Below, one piece after another: positions 28,920 through 39,395 of a stretch of 64,000 nucleotides of DNA (within the stretch, counting starts at the first letter, position 1; each line of letters starts with the position of its first letter). A program made the translations under genes and the position numbers. Below the pieces are notes generated by a model. The model was given only the letters and a program-made list of their open reading frames with translations. It did no database searches and was not told the origin of the DNA. This DNA is from Chytriomyces cf. hyalinus JEL632 (Eukaryota > Chytridiomycota > Chytridiomycetes > Chytridiales > Chytriomycetaceae): positions 62,001 to 126,000 of the forward strand of contig JAIWWG010000006.1 of NCBI GenBank assembly GCA_025435555.1, read 5' to 3'.

Positions 28920-31900
28920 AGAGCGTACGCGATGAAAAAGGGGAGTGAACTTGGCGGAGGTTGGTCTTGCTTGACGCGTTGCATGAGTTCTGGAGTCGCG
29001 TTTAACCAACAGTTGTAGACAGGGTGGTGGTCTTTCCATTGGATGAGGACTTGCTTGTGACCGTCGAGAATACGAGAAGAGAGGACTTTGTCAATGACGC
29101 GTAAAGCAATGGGCTGGTTGTCAAGAGGATGTTTGGCTGTGTCGAAGAAGTAAGGTCGAAGTTTTTCAGGGTGGAAGACAGGGTGGACTCCCCAATCTGT
29201 GGGAAGAGCTAGCTTGCAGGACGGGACAGGTCCGACATGTTTGGTTTTGAACTTGGGCTTTTATGATATTTATTATCTTAAGGTGAATCACAACACATCA
29301 AAACAGCTCTCCTTATATACATTTTTGGCTCCCATAAAATCTCATTGGGCTTTCTTCAGTTTCACTTTTGAGCCACCCTTTTTTCCATTTCATTTGTCAT
29401 TTCATTTCTACAAATGAGATTTGATGTGAAATCATCCACTTTTCATTTGCAGTTTGAACTTGCTGAAAAAGTGAGTCAGTGCTGACAATTCAGTTTTTCA
29501 AGCTGATTAGTCATTCATTACTGGCTGACAGTTAAGGCTTGTCAATTATAATTAATATCCCCACACTGGGTAAGGTTATTGATTAATTGCTTGACTGGCT
29601 TGACATATTAGTCATACAAAAGTAGCAATAGAATACTTTTCCAAGTTGATTTCTATTTCTTCTTCTTCTGCATATTTCTCTATAAAGATCAGAAGATAGC
29701 TGCATGAAGTTGGCAGCAGTGTGGGTTGAACAAGTGACCTGTGGGTCTTTGGTCGCGAACCTTAACAACTAAGCCAGAATCATATAAATTCCAAACAATT
29801 ACTTTCAACCATGTTTATGCTTGATCAGAGCAAGAATAGTTGAAATCATGTAGTAGAATAAGCTATCATCATCTACAAGTCTGCACCCTTTATAGAATAC
29901 GAGTATTCGTGTATTCATTCCTTGTTATAGTATCTACTAGACGTTTACCCTACTCAATGTCATAATTCATGCCCATATGTATTGAGGTTGGTGGAATGGT
30001 GAGGTGCGTGACTCTTCTTTATCTGCAGTAGAGAATAAGAGATGAATCAGGGAGAATTAACCTTTATTGAAGTGAACAGTGCTCCATCACTTGAGACTGA
30101 TATTCAACACGACAAGTTCGATGATCTTGTAGGGGCCGGAGTACTGTTCAGAGAGCTTGTTGGTCTGTCGGTATCAAAGGTTGGGAGGCTTGAATTCCTT
30201 GGCTGAGACAAGAACTAGATCTCCAACTTTGAAGGGGGATTCGAGGCACTTGCAATTGGCAATGGCAGCGTACTTGTCTTGAGAGTCACGAACTCGATCC
30301 TTGGCAACTTGGTATTCTGCGCGGATGTCCTTGATAGAGAGGGAGGTGTCAGGCAGGAGGTTGATGTTGATCATGGAGCGAGGGTGGCGACCGTACTCGA
30401 GGAAGAAAGGTGTGTAACCAGTACTTGAATTGACTGTATCGTTGATCCCAAATTCGATCTTGGGTAGGTGGATGTCCCAGTCGTCTTGGTAGGGAGCAAC
30501 AAAGTGTCGTAGTGCTTGGAGGATCCAGTCGTTCTTTTGTTCTGTCTGGCCGTCAGTTTGAGGATGGGAAGAGCTGGAGATCGTCAGCTTGATTCGGAGG
30601 GACTTGCAGAGTGCTTGCCAAAAGTTGGAGGTAAACTTGGTGTCTCGATCAGAGATGAAATGGACTGGAATACCATGGTGCGGGAAGATGTGAGTTTCGA
30701 AGAGATTGGCAATATCGCGTGCAGTTGAGGTGGTGTGGCATGGGATTAATCTTGTTTGTTTGGTTCCAGAGTCGACAACTACCATGAGGGCATCGTATCC
30801 TGACTTGGTGAGAGGGAGCTTGGTCATGAAGTCCATGGAGCAAGTGTGCCATGGGAAGGGCGGGACGTCGTGAGGCTAAAGGAGTCCATAAGGAGCGTGG
30901 CGTGCTACCTTGAGGCGTTGGCAGTTATCGCAGTTCTGGCAGAGTCGCTGGACATCGCGATGGAGTTTTGGCCAGTGGAAGTATCTGGTGAGGCGTTCGG
31001 AGGTGCGTTCCCAGTTGTTGTGGATTGCTGGACCGTAGGAGTGAGCTTTCTTGAGTAGCGAGTTGTGGAGAGGGGCTGGAACGTAGAGTCTTGCGTGGGT
31101 TTTGTCAACGTAGTGGAGGAAACCGTTGCGGAGTCGATATCTTGAGATCTGAGGGAGGAGGTGCTTGGGAGCCTTGGATGGGTCGTGGTCGTAGGTTTCT
31201 GGGTCCAGTGGGTCAACTAAAAACTGCGCTATTTCTAAGAACTGGGGGTCGGTAGTGTTCATGTCCTTGATATCGTTCATGAGGTTATCAGTGATGGTCA
31301 GGGTCGTGGTGTTGAGCAGGAGGTAAGATTCTGGGATCTGGACGGTAGAATGGACGGTGTTTCCTTGGAGGTTGACTTGAACGGAGGCATCAGTTGCGAA
31401 TCTTCTTCTTGACAGTGCGTCAGCAATGGTGTTCCACTCCCCCGGAGTCCACTGGATCTGGAAATCGTAGGCCAGCAGGTCGGCTAACCAGCGATGGTGG
31501 ACAGGGCGGAGCTTGGGTTGGGTGAGGATGTGGCGAAGGGACTGGTGGTCGGTAAAGGCGAGGATTTGATTGCCATGAATGTAATGGCGAAAATGGTTGA
31601 GGCATTCAACAAGAGCGAGGATTTCGCCCATGTAGGGGTGGTACTTGGATTCTTCTGGCTTGAGCTTGCGGGAGTAGTAGGCAATGGGCTGGTCAGTTCC
31701 GGTAGAGTCTGGTTGGGCGATGTAGCCACCAATGGCGCGGGCGGACCAGTCGGTGTAAAGATGGACAGGAAGTTCAGGGTTGAAGATGGCGAGCAATTCT
31801 GGAGAGGCGAGGATCCGTTTGATGTTGATGAAATGGCTGCGGGCTGTGTCATTCCACTTGTCGGAGAAGGAGGTAGTCTTGTGGTCACGGAGGATGTCTG

Positions 31901-33365
31901 AGAGAGGTGCAATGAGGGCGGCGTGGTGCTTGATAAAGCGATGGACGGTGTTGGCGAGTCCCAGGAAGGAACGAAGTTCGGAGTAGTTGGAAGGTTCTTC
32001 AAAGTCAGTGATGGAGCTGGTTCTGGATGGTAGGACAGAGATGGAACCTCTAGCAATCCAATAGCCAAGGTATTCGAGTTCTTGCTGGAGGAAGGAGCAC
32101 TTGGAAAGGCGAACGTGGAGCTTGTTGGCTTGGAGGCGTTGCAGTACTTGGTCTATGTGCTTGAGGTGGTCTTCGAGGGTCTCGGAGAAGATGAGGAGGT
32201 CGTCAATATAGACAGTGAGGAAGGCGTCAATGAAGTCACGGAATATGGAGCCGAGGGTAGTCTGGAATACGGCGGGAGCATTTGCAAGGCCAAAGGGCAT
32301 AACGACCCATTCGTAGTGGCCATACTTGGTGCGGAAGGCAGTCTTGTGGATGTCGGATTCTTGGATGCGGATCTGGTGGAAGCCGGAGGAGAGGTCGATC
32401 TTGGTGAAGTACTTGGCTTTGGAGAGGCGGTCGAGGGACTTGAGGATGTTTGGGAGGGCAGCGCGATTCTTGACGGTGAGTTTGTTCACGGCGCGGTAGT
32501 CGAAGACAAGGCGTAGTTTATCCTTTTGCTTGACAAAGAAGACAGGAGCTCCGTAAGGGGAAGTGGAGGCTCTGATGCGTTGGTGCTTGAGGAGGTAAGT
32601 GATTTCTTCTTGGAGGGCCTTGAGTTCTGGGGCGCTCATTGGGTAGATTGGTCGGTAGGGAGGGCTGGAGTTAGCAGAAGGATCTACATCGATCTTCATG
32701 TCGGTAGGTCTGGATGGCGGTAGGCCCTCGAATGGGGCAAAGACATCTGGATATCGGTCCACGATCGTCTGGAGGTTTGGCGGGAGGGAGGTACGTATAG
32801 ATTCATCGGCTCTGTCACTGCCGGACGTAGTAACCTTTATCTTTTGAGGCAGGATGGCGCCGAGGAAATCGTCGGGCTGAAGGGTCTGGAGGAGATTGAT
32901 GAATTGCTGCGCGGTAAGGACTTCCGGAGGGGAACGCGGAGAACGGCATTTCCAGCTGTGTGGACCAATGCGGACATGGTTTGTTGGCCAGTCAATGGAG
33001 GGATTGTGGGCATCGAGCCAGTCTTTTCCGAGGATCAGGTCGTATGCGAGGTCAGGGACAGTAGTAAAAGAACGGTAGTCTTGGAAGGAAGTATTGTTTA
33101 TTTTCACTTGTAGAGGCTTGGTACGCTGGCCTTTAACAACAGAACCGTTGGCGAGCTTGATCTTGCAGGCTTGAGGAACGAGGGACTTGTTTTGGAGGAA
33201 CGGTAGGCTTGAGTTGATGAAACTTGGATTGGCTCCAGAGTCAATGAGGATGGAGATGGGGTGTTCATTGATGGTACCTTGGCAGACGAGGAGGCCGGGA
33301 CTGTCGGCGTAGGGTGTGGAGTGCTGGGTCTGGACTTGGAACAGGGGAAGCTTGGGACAGTGGAC
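28920..33365 (-). pseudogene. Ty3/gypsy pol polyprotein, disrupted
   Basis: Protease active site ILIDSGANPSFIN near 33240. Reverse transcriptase has FTKIDLSSGFHQIRI, WVVMPFGLANAP and the catalytic YIDDLLIF. RNase H has LHLYTDWS-type HLYTDWSARAIGGYI and FTDHQSLRHI. Integrase has CDNC in the zinc finger, then VVVDSG, ISDRDTKF and HPQTDGQTEQ (D,D,E triad), then SGPYKIIELV. A chromodomain-like end follows (VIDKVLSSRI, VLIQWKDHHPV). Defects: TAG at 30878-30876 after APYGLL, where Gln is usual; TGA at 30176-30174 after KPPNL, where Arg fits; the nested LTR between 29238 and 30109; and loss of gag. Both stops are explained by C-to-T changes (CAG to TAG, CGA to TGA). Confidence 0.92.
29238..30109. 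mobile_element. Solo LTR (872 bp) nested in the integrase region, with 5-bp target duplication
   Basis: An AT-rich insert with ends TGTTTGG...TTCAACA on the plus strand, flanked on both sides by CGACA (29233-29237 and 30110-30114). Removing it and one duplicate restores the integrase reading GPYKIIELVGPVPSCKLALP. It has no coding sequence of its own. TG/CA ends and a 5-bp duplication fit an LTR-retrotransposon solo LTR left by LTR-LTR recombination. Its sequence is unrelated to the Ty3 LTR here, so it belongs to another family; the superfamily cannot be told from the LTR alone. Confidence 0.88.
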
Positions 33366-33489
33366 TTGAACGGAAGGATAATTCCTTTACGCAAGTGTTG
33401 TTGCGGTGTGGCTTGGCCCTTACCGATCTGGGAGTGGCAGAAGTCAAAAGCGTGGTTCATGAGGACAACCATGCATCAGGAGAAAGCAC

Positions 33490-35307
33490 GCAGTATTGAC
33501 TGACCGCACGCGCCGCATTGTCGCGAAAACGACGTTTGTCAGAGAAACTATTCAAGAACGCATCATCAAGTTTGTGTTTACTCCGACAAAATGCCAAAAA
33601 CAGATGGACTCATCAAGGCTAAGGGACCAGGACAGTTCGAGAAGTTCCAAGACTCGGTCAGGATTCAAGCTGTGGTCGGGTGGGGGGGTTGTTGGAATCC
33701 GCAACCCCGGTGGTGAAAATTAATCGTTGTTTTTACAGGGTATTCTTCACGCCTGTCAATCACGCAACAAATGCTTTGCGGTACCAAACTGCCGAGACGG
33801 GAGTTAACTACGTAAGTACACTCCAAAAGAAGGGTTGGTGATGTGAGTCAGTTGAGTTTATCAAGACAGAGAATGCAAGGTGATATGCAGGATATTGGTC
33901 CAGACAGAAGAGACCTCAGATAAACTTGTTTCCAATAAATGAAGGCTTGGCTGTGAGAGGATTTTGGGTCTTGGTGCTGGTTGCTCATTTGATTGACTCT
34001 GCTCTACGAGGCTACGGATTATACGTCTGTTTGGGTGGTGCAGACTTTTCTTGTGTAAATATGGATTTGGCAGAGGCAGAGGCGGCGGTGACTGGCATAT
34101 TGACTTGAGTGGAGACCCGCTTTTGAAGGCAATGTGGTACAGCAATTTTCAGAAGACGGGAGAAAAGTGACCAAATCAGACATCAAGAACGTGCACATAC
34201 GCCAAGACAAATCGGTATCGACACGCGCTTGGTTTCTGTCACTCTGACCGCAGCTGCGGGGCACCTTCGGCTTTTCTGCGTGCGCCTGCCACGGGTGAAT
34301 AAGCTTCCGTTGCTGCTGCTCCAGACCCATAGTCCCTCATTTGATTGCAAACACAGTCGTCAGTTGTCATATTATTATATACTTTATTCTTGTTCAGTTT
34401 ATGCGTAACAGCAGATCTAATTCAAGGTATGTTCAGATGCTTCGTGTTCTACGCACATTTCCGTGCGTGCATGGGAGAACGACCCGCACAGCGTATGGAT
34501 GGAAGTTGCAATCCACCGTCGCGGTCTTGGATGCCATCTTCCTGCTGGCACCATGCTTGAACTGTTTACAACTCTCTCCCCGGATATGTTCCAGAGTATG
34601 TGCAGGCGGAGGCAAGGCAAGACTGGGTGTCCTCACTGACACCAACACGCCGTTCTGGATATACTTGTGCACGAGAATGGGCTCGGGTGAAGGAGGCGGG
34701 GTTGCTGGTGCGAGTGCAGGTGCTGTTAAGGGTTGTAGACGTGGAGCAACTGCTGCTGGGTATTGTTGAAGTGGTGGGGCAGAGCACAGCGCATTGAAGG
34801 CCACGCGTAGGTCCGCCAGCGAGAGCGCCTCCTTGTCCAGGCTGAGGGGCTCTACGCAGAACGGCAGTTTGTGGGTGGGTGAGCGAAGTAGTGGATGCAT
34901 TTTCAGGTTGTTTGATTCCAGACCAGTGCATTTAAAATATCAGTGATGGAGCACGTGCCCTGAAAAAGGGCCGGACCCTCCCAAACGACCATCAGCCCCA
35001 CAACCCAGCAACAACCACCCTCTTCACACAACGCAGAACTCTTGGACCCTCACAGCCACGCTAGGCTGGGCTAATGTAATGCCGTGGGTGTCTCTACTAC
35101 GGCAAGAAGAGCAGTGCCACTTCTGAAAGACCTTCATCCAACCTGCTCTGATATCGTTGTGCAACACAGGTAGTTTTGGTTAAATTATTCAATACTGTCT
35201 CTGTCAAGAAGGAAAAGACGCGCGTTTCACCTAGCACAGACTCGTACATTTGTCATTTGGGCCGACCAAAAATAGGATAAAATTTACAAGAAAATTCGAC
35301 GAATCAT
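33490..35307. other. Unresolved region between truncated retroelement and solo LTR
   Basis: On the plus strand a possible spliced gene exists: an exon 33740-33811 bounded by TTTTTACAG and GTAAGT (encoding VFFTPVNHATNALRYQTAET) can join in phase to 33901-34108, which includes a hydrophobic GFWVLVLVAHLIDSAL. An ATG at 33591 (MPKTDGLIKAKGPGQFEKFQ) may be its start, but the first junction does not fit in phase. On the minus strand 34433-34900 is a Pro/Ala-rich open frame starting MHPLLRSPTHKLPFCVEPLS. No family was recognised, and no gag was found. Confidence 0.3.
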
Positions 35308-35628
35308 TGTTACGGAAGTAGTCAGGAGCTCGATTGCAGCTTCAAGACTGGGAGAGGACTTTGAGAGGAGTTGAGAGAGTTAAGAGATTATTGAGAGACT
35401 GCTTTTTATTGAATCAAGAAAGGCCTTCTTAAATAGCCTTTGTGGCAAATGTAAGGAAGACAACAGTGGCACTTGAAATGATAGAAAAAGTAATAACGAA
35501 GACGCGATCGTGTCTGGGGAGTGTTAGAGTGTTGGAATTGCTGTGAGTAAATTTAGTGTCTGTGGGAATTTTGATTGGCGTGGCGAAGCTTCTGGACGTG
35601 CGTGACGGAATCTGTAGATTACGTAACA
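35308..35628. repeat. Solo LTR of the Ty3/gypsy family, with AATCAT target duplication
   Basis: 321 bp with ends TGTTACGG...ACGTAACA on the plus strand, near identical to the LTR at 28586-28909. Both flanks read AATCAT (35302-35307 and 35629-35634), a 5-6 bp target duplication, so this is an independent insertion and not the missing 5' LTR of the element at 28.6-33.5 kb. It ends 8 bp upstream of a tRNA-Ile gene. Confidence 0.92.
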
Positions 35629-35636
35629 AATCATCA

Positions 35637-35711
35637 CCTCCGTTAGCTCAGTTGGTTTAGAGCGTGGTGCTAATAACGCCAAGGTCACAGGTTCGATCCC
35701 TGTACGGAGCA
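35637..35711 (+). tRNA. tRNA-Ile (anticodon AAT)
   Basis: About 75 nt. The D arm is GCTCAGTTGGTTTAGAGC, the anticodon arm GGTGCTAATAACGCC giving AAT, and the T arm ACAGGTTCGATCCCTGT. The acceptor stem pairs CTCCGT with ACGGAG, but position 1 is C opposite C72, a mismatch where G1 is expected. It has no intron, and a TTTT terminator lies at 35714. The LTR insertion lies just upstream. Confidence 0.88.
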
Positions 35712-35747
35712 TGCTTTTGAACCAGCTCACATTTTGCACTCCTTGGC

Positions 35748-36185
35748 ATGGATCAAAGCACTCGAGCTGTTTCGAGCTATGTCCGTAAAGAGTTGGCGAC
35801 ATCATTAAGAAGCAGAGTGCGTCACTTTTTCTTGGAGTTATGTCTCGGAAATCATCTCCGATGATGACTGACTTTCCCCCCTCCTGCCTCCTATTCTTGC
35901 AGCACCCATACACTTTAAACCTGCTCATTGGTGGCGTTGAACCGAAAACTGGAACTCCCGAATTGTACTGGCTCGATTACCCTCAACTATGCAGCGCACG
36001 GATACGCGTCCTATTTTTGCATGAGTACCATGGATCGATACTGGAAGCCTGAGTTGAGCGTTGAAGAAGCCATCAGCTTGCTCAAAAAACGTCTGGCAGA
36101 GCTAAAAGTGCGTTTCATTGGGAACTTGCCAAACTTTGTTGTCAAGATTACGGATAAGGACGGTATTCGCGAAATTGAGATTTGA
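35748..36185 (+). pseudogene. PRE1: Proteasome subunit beta-4 (PRE1/PSMB2) fragment
   Basis: The C-terminal half of a 20S proteasome beta-4 subunit. Readable pieces: SYVRKELATSLRSR before a GTGCGT...TTGCAG intron, HPYTLNLLIGGVEPKTGTPE and LYWLDY, then in another frame LNYAAHGYASYFCMSTMDRY, WKPELSVEEAISLLKKRLAE and VVKITDKDGIREIEI. Between LYWLDY and LNYAAHG several residues are missing and the frame changes. The N-terminal 90-100 residues are absent; unrelated sequence and the tRNA-Ile lie in their place. The retained intron means it is a duplicated genomic fragment, not a retrocopy. A full PRE1 gene must exist elsewhere because the subunit is essential in yeast. Confidence 0.85.
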
Positions 36186-36428
36186 AAAGGGATTTGCAAC
36201 ATCAATGAAGCCATTCTTTTTAATACTGAATGTGGATGTTTTTGAATGAGATGATGTTCGAACGTCGTGTTGAATTTGAAATGCAAGCTGCAGCAGGACT
36301 TGCAGGCATGAAAATACACATCATCCACCTATTGTAAAATGCAGCTTCAGTCGCGCAGTCTTCCTTTTTTGGTTCGGTTTTTCAGGTTCCTTTTTTATTT
36401 TTTCGATGTTCGCTTTCAAACAAATCCG

Positions 36429-37264
36429 TTACTCGGCCCACGACTCTTCAACCGTCTCGCGAACGCGCCTGTTGTATGCTTTGCGATCCTCCTACAAAGA
36501 AATTGAACAGTGATGAGCACACAGTTGCAAGAACCCTATTCTTCGAACAAAAAACATACGGTGAATAGTCTGGCGGCTTCGGTATTTGCGGGAGAGTTCG
36601 GGTTCGGATCATGGAGGAGCGACTGAATGGATGTCAGGATTGCCGCTGTATCATACGTGGGACTCCTGGGAAAAGCAAAGCAAGAGATTGAGAATTCACA
36701 CCGCACCACCCAAGCTGACAAAACTCCCCCCAACCAATCCAGAAAATAAAAAAACTCACCATCGGTTCTGCAGAATATCCAAACACAGATCCCCGTTCGC
36801 ATACACATTCGGATGGAACATTTTCGAAACAAATTTGACGTGAGGTGGTTTCGTTGGATATGACTCATCGAACGTGAGAATGAGTTTGAAGGTTCCGTCT
36901 TCGAACGGCGTTTCTTCCGGGCCAAAGATGACGGCGTTCCAAAGGAGCCTGTTTGGTTTACGTTTATTTTTGGGTTTGGATGAGAGGAGCGTGGCGGCCA
37001 CATTTGCAATGGATCAAGTCGGGCATCCAGGAAAGACAACGACGCAGTGGGTGTGGACAAAGAGAGAGAAGATCTTACACATTGTCAGGGCAAGGCGCTC
37101 CCGAGACTCCTTCGGGGGGATCCGTGCTGAGCTTCTTGAAGTCACGCATGAGACGGCGCTTTGCAGTAGTGCTTATGACATTGTTGTTTCCAGATGGGGT
37201 TCATCGGAAGGGATCGATTAGAAACTGCTGCGATGTGCTGCGATGGTTCCATGCTCACCTCATA
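36429..37264 (-). CDS. UBC2: Ubiquitin-conjugating enzyme E2, RAD6/UBC2 type
   Basis: Five exons: 37264-37260 (ATGAG), 37171-37079, 36948-36760, 36665-36560 and 36491-36429. The product, about 150 residues, reads [20 protein letters not shown], then [80 protein letters not shown] and [12 protein letters not shown]. The active-site Cys is in GDLCLDI and the HPN motif is intact. Rad6 transfers ubiquitin to histone H2B with Bre1 and to PCNA with Rad18. Length matches animal and fungal orthologues without the long acidic tail of budding yeast Rad6. The first exon carries only five coding bases. Confidence 0.96.
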
Positions 37265-38195
37265 TTTGTTTTGTGGGTGTAATTTTTACTGGTGAGTTTC
37301 GAATTTATGTTTCTGAAAGGGAAAGTGTTCAATCGAAGGCCTTGTCTGGAACGGCGATGAATGATCGGAACACTTCTCATCTTCTTCGACAAGCAGTCTG
37401 CTTGATACAAAGGCCGCTGCGACGGGGTGTTTTGGAGTGTTCTCCACGCACGCGCAATATCCACTTTACTTACAGAAACACAAGATAGTCACGAAGAAGC
37501 AGTGTCTGCAACGAAAGCGCTTGCCTACTGTGGGAAATGAGCTCCGCAGAGTCGCAGTCAGCGTGTTGTTGGTGGCGAATTTTTTTTTTTGTTGAGGTAA
37601 GAGTGGCCGAGAGCAAACTCTGACCACAGCTAACATTGCGAGAAAAAAAAGACGCGGCAGATGAAACAGCTTCGTCCACGAAAACATGGATTGGGAGAGA
37701 TGCATTTGAAAGAAAGTTGTGCGAGCGAGGTGTTGTCAGTGTCTCGTCTAATTTCGAAAGTCACCGTTTGGTGATCTGCATAACTGCGCTCGTGTTTTCG
37801 ACCAACGAGGACTGGTGCCCAGCATGGTTGGTTGAGGACGCTGTTGAGAGAGATCACTGCCGCGGCTCAAAAGTCGCGCACGAGATAATGGAAAAAGTTA
37901 CCGAAGTTTGAATTTCAGACGCCATAACGGCCCTCTGTGCTTCGATGACTCGTATTTCAAACACGCGCGAGGAAGAGTGGATCCCAGTTCTCAGCAACAT
38001 GGAGTTGTTTGACCTTGTTCCTGAACGTGACGAAAGCTGGCTGGATTGTCTTCCTGAAGGCATTCCTGACCACCTGCTCAGGCGGGCCCGCCCGCACTGC
38101 TGCTTGATGCAGCACAAGTGAGGAAGCACAAAGAAGAAAGAAGAAACGAAGCAACCAATACGGCAAAAGATAAAAGTAAAATCGTGTTGAACGCA
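37265..38195. other. Spacer without a firm gene
   Basis: 930 bp. Minus-strand frames around 37630-37857 and 37957-38202 (VRAGPPEQVVRNAFRKTIQP) read plausibly but lack a consistent exon chain or family match. It includes the shared upstream region of UBC2 and the F-box gene. Confidence 0.35.
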
Positions 38196-39395
38196 ATGCC
38201 AAACTGCTTCCAATTACTCCCGCGCGAGATTCTCGAATCCATTCTGGTCTATGTCCCCATCGACAGCAATCTGTGCGCAGTTGGATGGGCCTGCACCAAC
38301 TTCAGCCGCCTGGTCTTTGACGATTTACCGTTTGCCGCAAGACATTGGACATTCCACAGCCATCTTGGCGCGCATACCGTCCACCGCTACATCCATGGCA
38401 GACTTGATCCGCGACCTCTGCCTCTAACGTACAAAGTGCCGTTCCTCATTCGCTCATTCATTGAGGAAGTCCGGTTGGGCATTATGCGACAGTGGCGGTT
38501 GGATCCGTCGAATGAATTGGGGCTCCGCCTCTTTGAGACCTTTATGAAAAACAAACATCTATATCCACCGCATGTCCCGATGGTCAAGTTTCTCGAATGG
38601 GCCGTGCTGGAAGAGAACGAGGGTCTGGTGCGCTTGGTTCTTTCTGCGTCTGGCGCGGACAAGTCTTTTGAGAGTTCCGAAGTGATGCTGATTGCGATCC
38701 ACAACAAGCGAATGGATATCTTGACTTTGCTCATGTCACACGTGCAGTTGAATGAGCATGAACTTCAACAATGCGTCACGAATGCGTGTACCAGTGATGA
38801 TAACAAGTTGATCCTTGAACTGCTTTTTGCTGATTCAAGGGCTGAGAAGGTTGCTGAGGAGTCCTGTGTTCATTTAATGGTAGTATCTGTCGCTTTGAAA
38901 GCAGTGGGTATGGTTCGGACGCTGCTGAACCGATATCCTCAAACGTCGGAAGTATTGCATCAAATCCTCAGGGAGGTAGAAACTTATGACATGACTGCAA
39001 TGCTGCTACACCACGAATTCATTGATCCATCTGCAAATGATAACGCTGCGTTCCAGAGCGCATGTGATCGAAACAACATGGAAGTTGCACTTGTCTTGGC
39101 GCAAAACAAATTTGTGAATTCTGGGACGCTGAATCCAGAATTTCTCAACAGAGTTGCTGCAAATGATGAATGCATACCAATCCTCAAACTGATTCTGGAT
39201 TATTTTCAAACCGTGGACTTGTCGGCCCTTCTTGAGACTGCTCGCATGCATGGGGCGTTCCAGGCTGTGGATCTTATTTTGGCGGATCCATGCTGTGTTA
39301 CAACTTCTGACGGGGCCTGCGTTGCAGATACTTGCTCAATTGATGTCACGACCCTGTCTCTGGATGATGTGCATCCGAAAGCCGTTGTGAACTGA
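38196..39395 (+). CDS. F-box protein with ankyrin-like repeats
   Basis: Single exon, 399 residues from the ATG at 38196. The N-terminus is an F-box (LLPREILESILVYVPIDSNL and CAVGWACTNFSRLVF), which would link to SKP1 in an SCF ubiquitin ligase. The rest is made of ankyrin-like helical pairs, for example SEVMLIAIHNKRMDILTLLM, and DPSANDNAAFQSACDRNNME followed by VALVLAQ. The DPSANDN...A...NNMEVA consensus is the form seen in the expanded F-box/ankyrin families of chytrid genomes. The substrate is unknown. An in-frame upstream ORF reaches 38118, but the first ATG is at 38196. Confidence 0.85.
   Translation: MPNCFQLLPREILESILVYVPIDSNLCAVGWACTNFSRLVFDDLPFAARHWTFHSHLGAHTVHRYIHGRLDPRPLPLTYKVPFLIRSFIEEVRLGIMRQWRLDPSNELGLRLFETFMKNKHLYPPHVPMVKFLEWAVLEENEGLVRLVLSASGADKSFESSEVMLIAIHNKRMDILTLLMSHVQLNEHELQQCVTNACTSDDNKLILELLFADSRAEKVAEESCVHLMVVSVALKAVGMVRTLLNRYPQTSEVLHQILREVETYDMTAMLLHHEFIDPSANDNAAFQSACDRNNMEVALVLAQNKFVNSGTLNPEFLNRVAANDECIPILKLILDYFQTVDLSALLETARMHGAFQAVDLILADPCCVTTSDGACVADTCSIDVTTLSLDDVHPKAVVN

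Larger units (their letters stand above)
28586..33480 (-). mobile_element. Ty3/gypsy chromovirus-like LTR retrotransposon, 5'-truncated and inactivated
   Basis: On the minus strand the element runs protease, reverse transcriptase, RNase H, integrase, chromodomain, polypurine tract, 3' LTR. Resemblance ends near 33480: no capsid or zinc-knuckle gag, primer-binding site or 5' LTR is found before unrelated sequence begins. The order, the GPY/F module and the C-terminal chromodomain mark it as a Metaviridae chromovirus. The coding part has nonsense codons and is split by an 872-bp LTR (29238-30109). It sits 7 bp upstream of a tRNA-Lys. Confidence 0.9.

Noticed and set aside
31494-31901. Long plus-strand open frames across 30.5-33.1 kb
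   Set aside because: Antisense of the retroelement pol gene, with no independent motifs.
28586-35628. Two near-identical LTRs taken as the ends of one 7-kb full-length element
   Set aside because: The LTR at 35308-35628 has its own AATCAT duplication on both sides, and the outer flanks of the pair are not direct repeats; the internal region also lacks gag.
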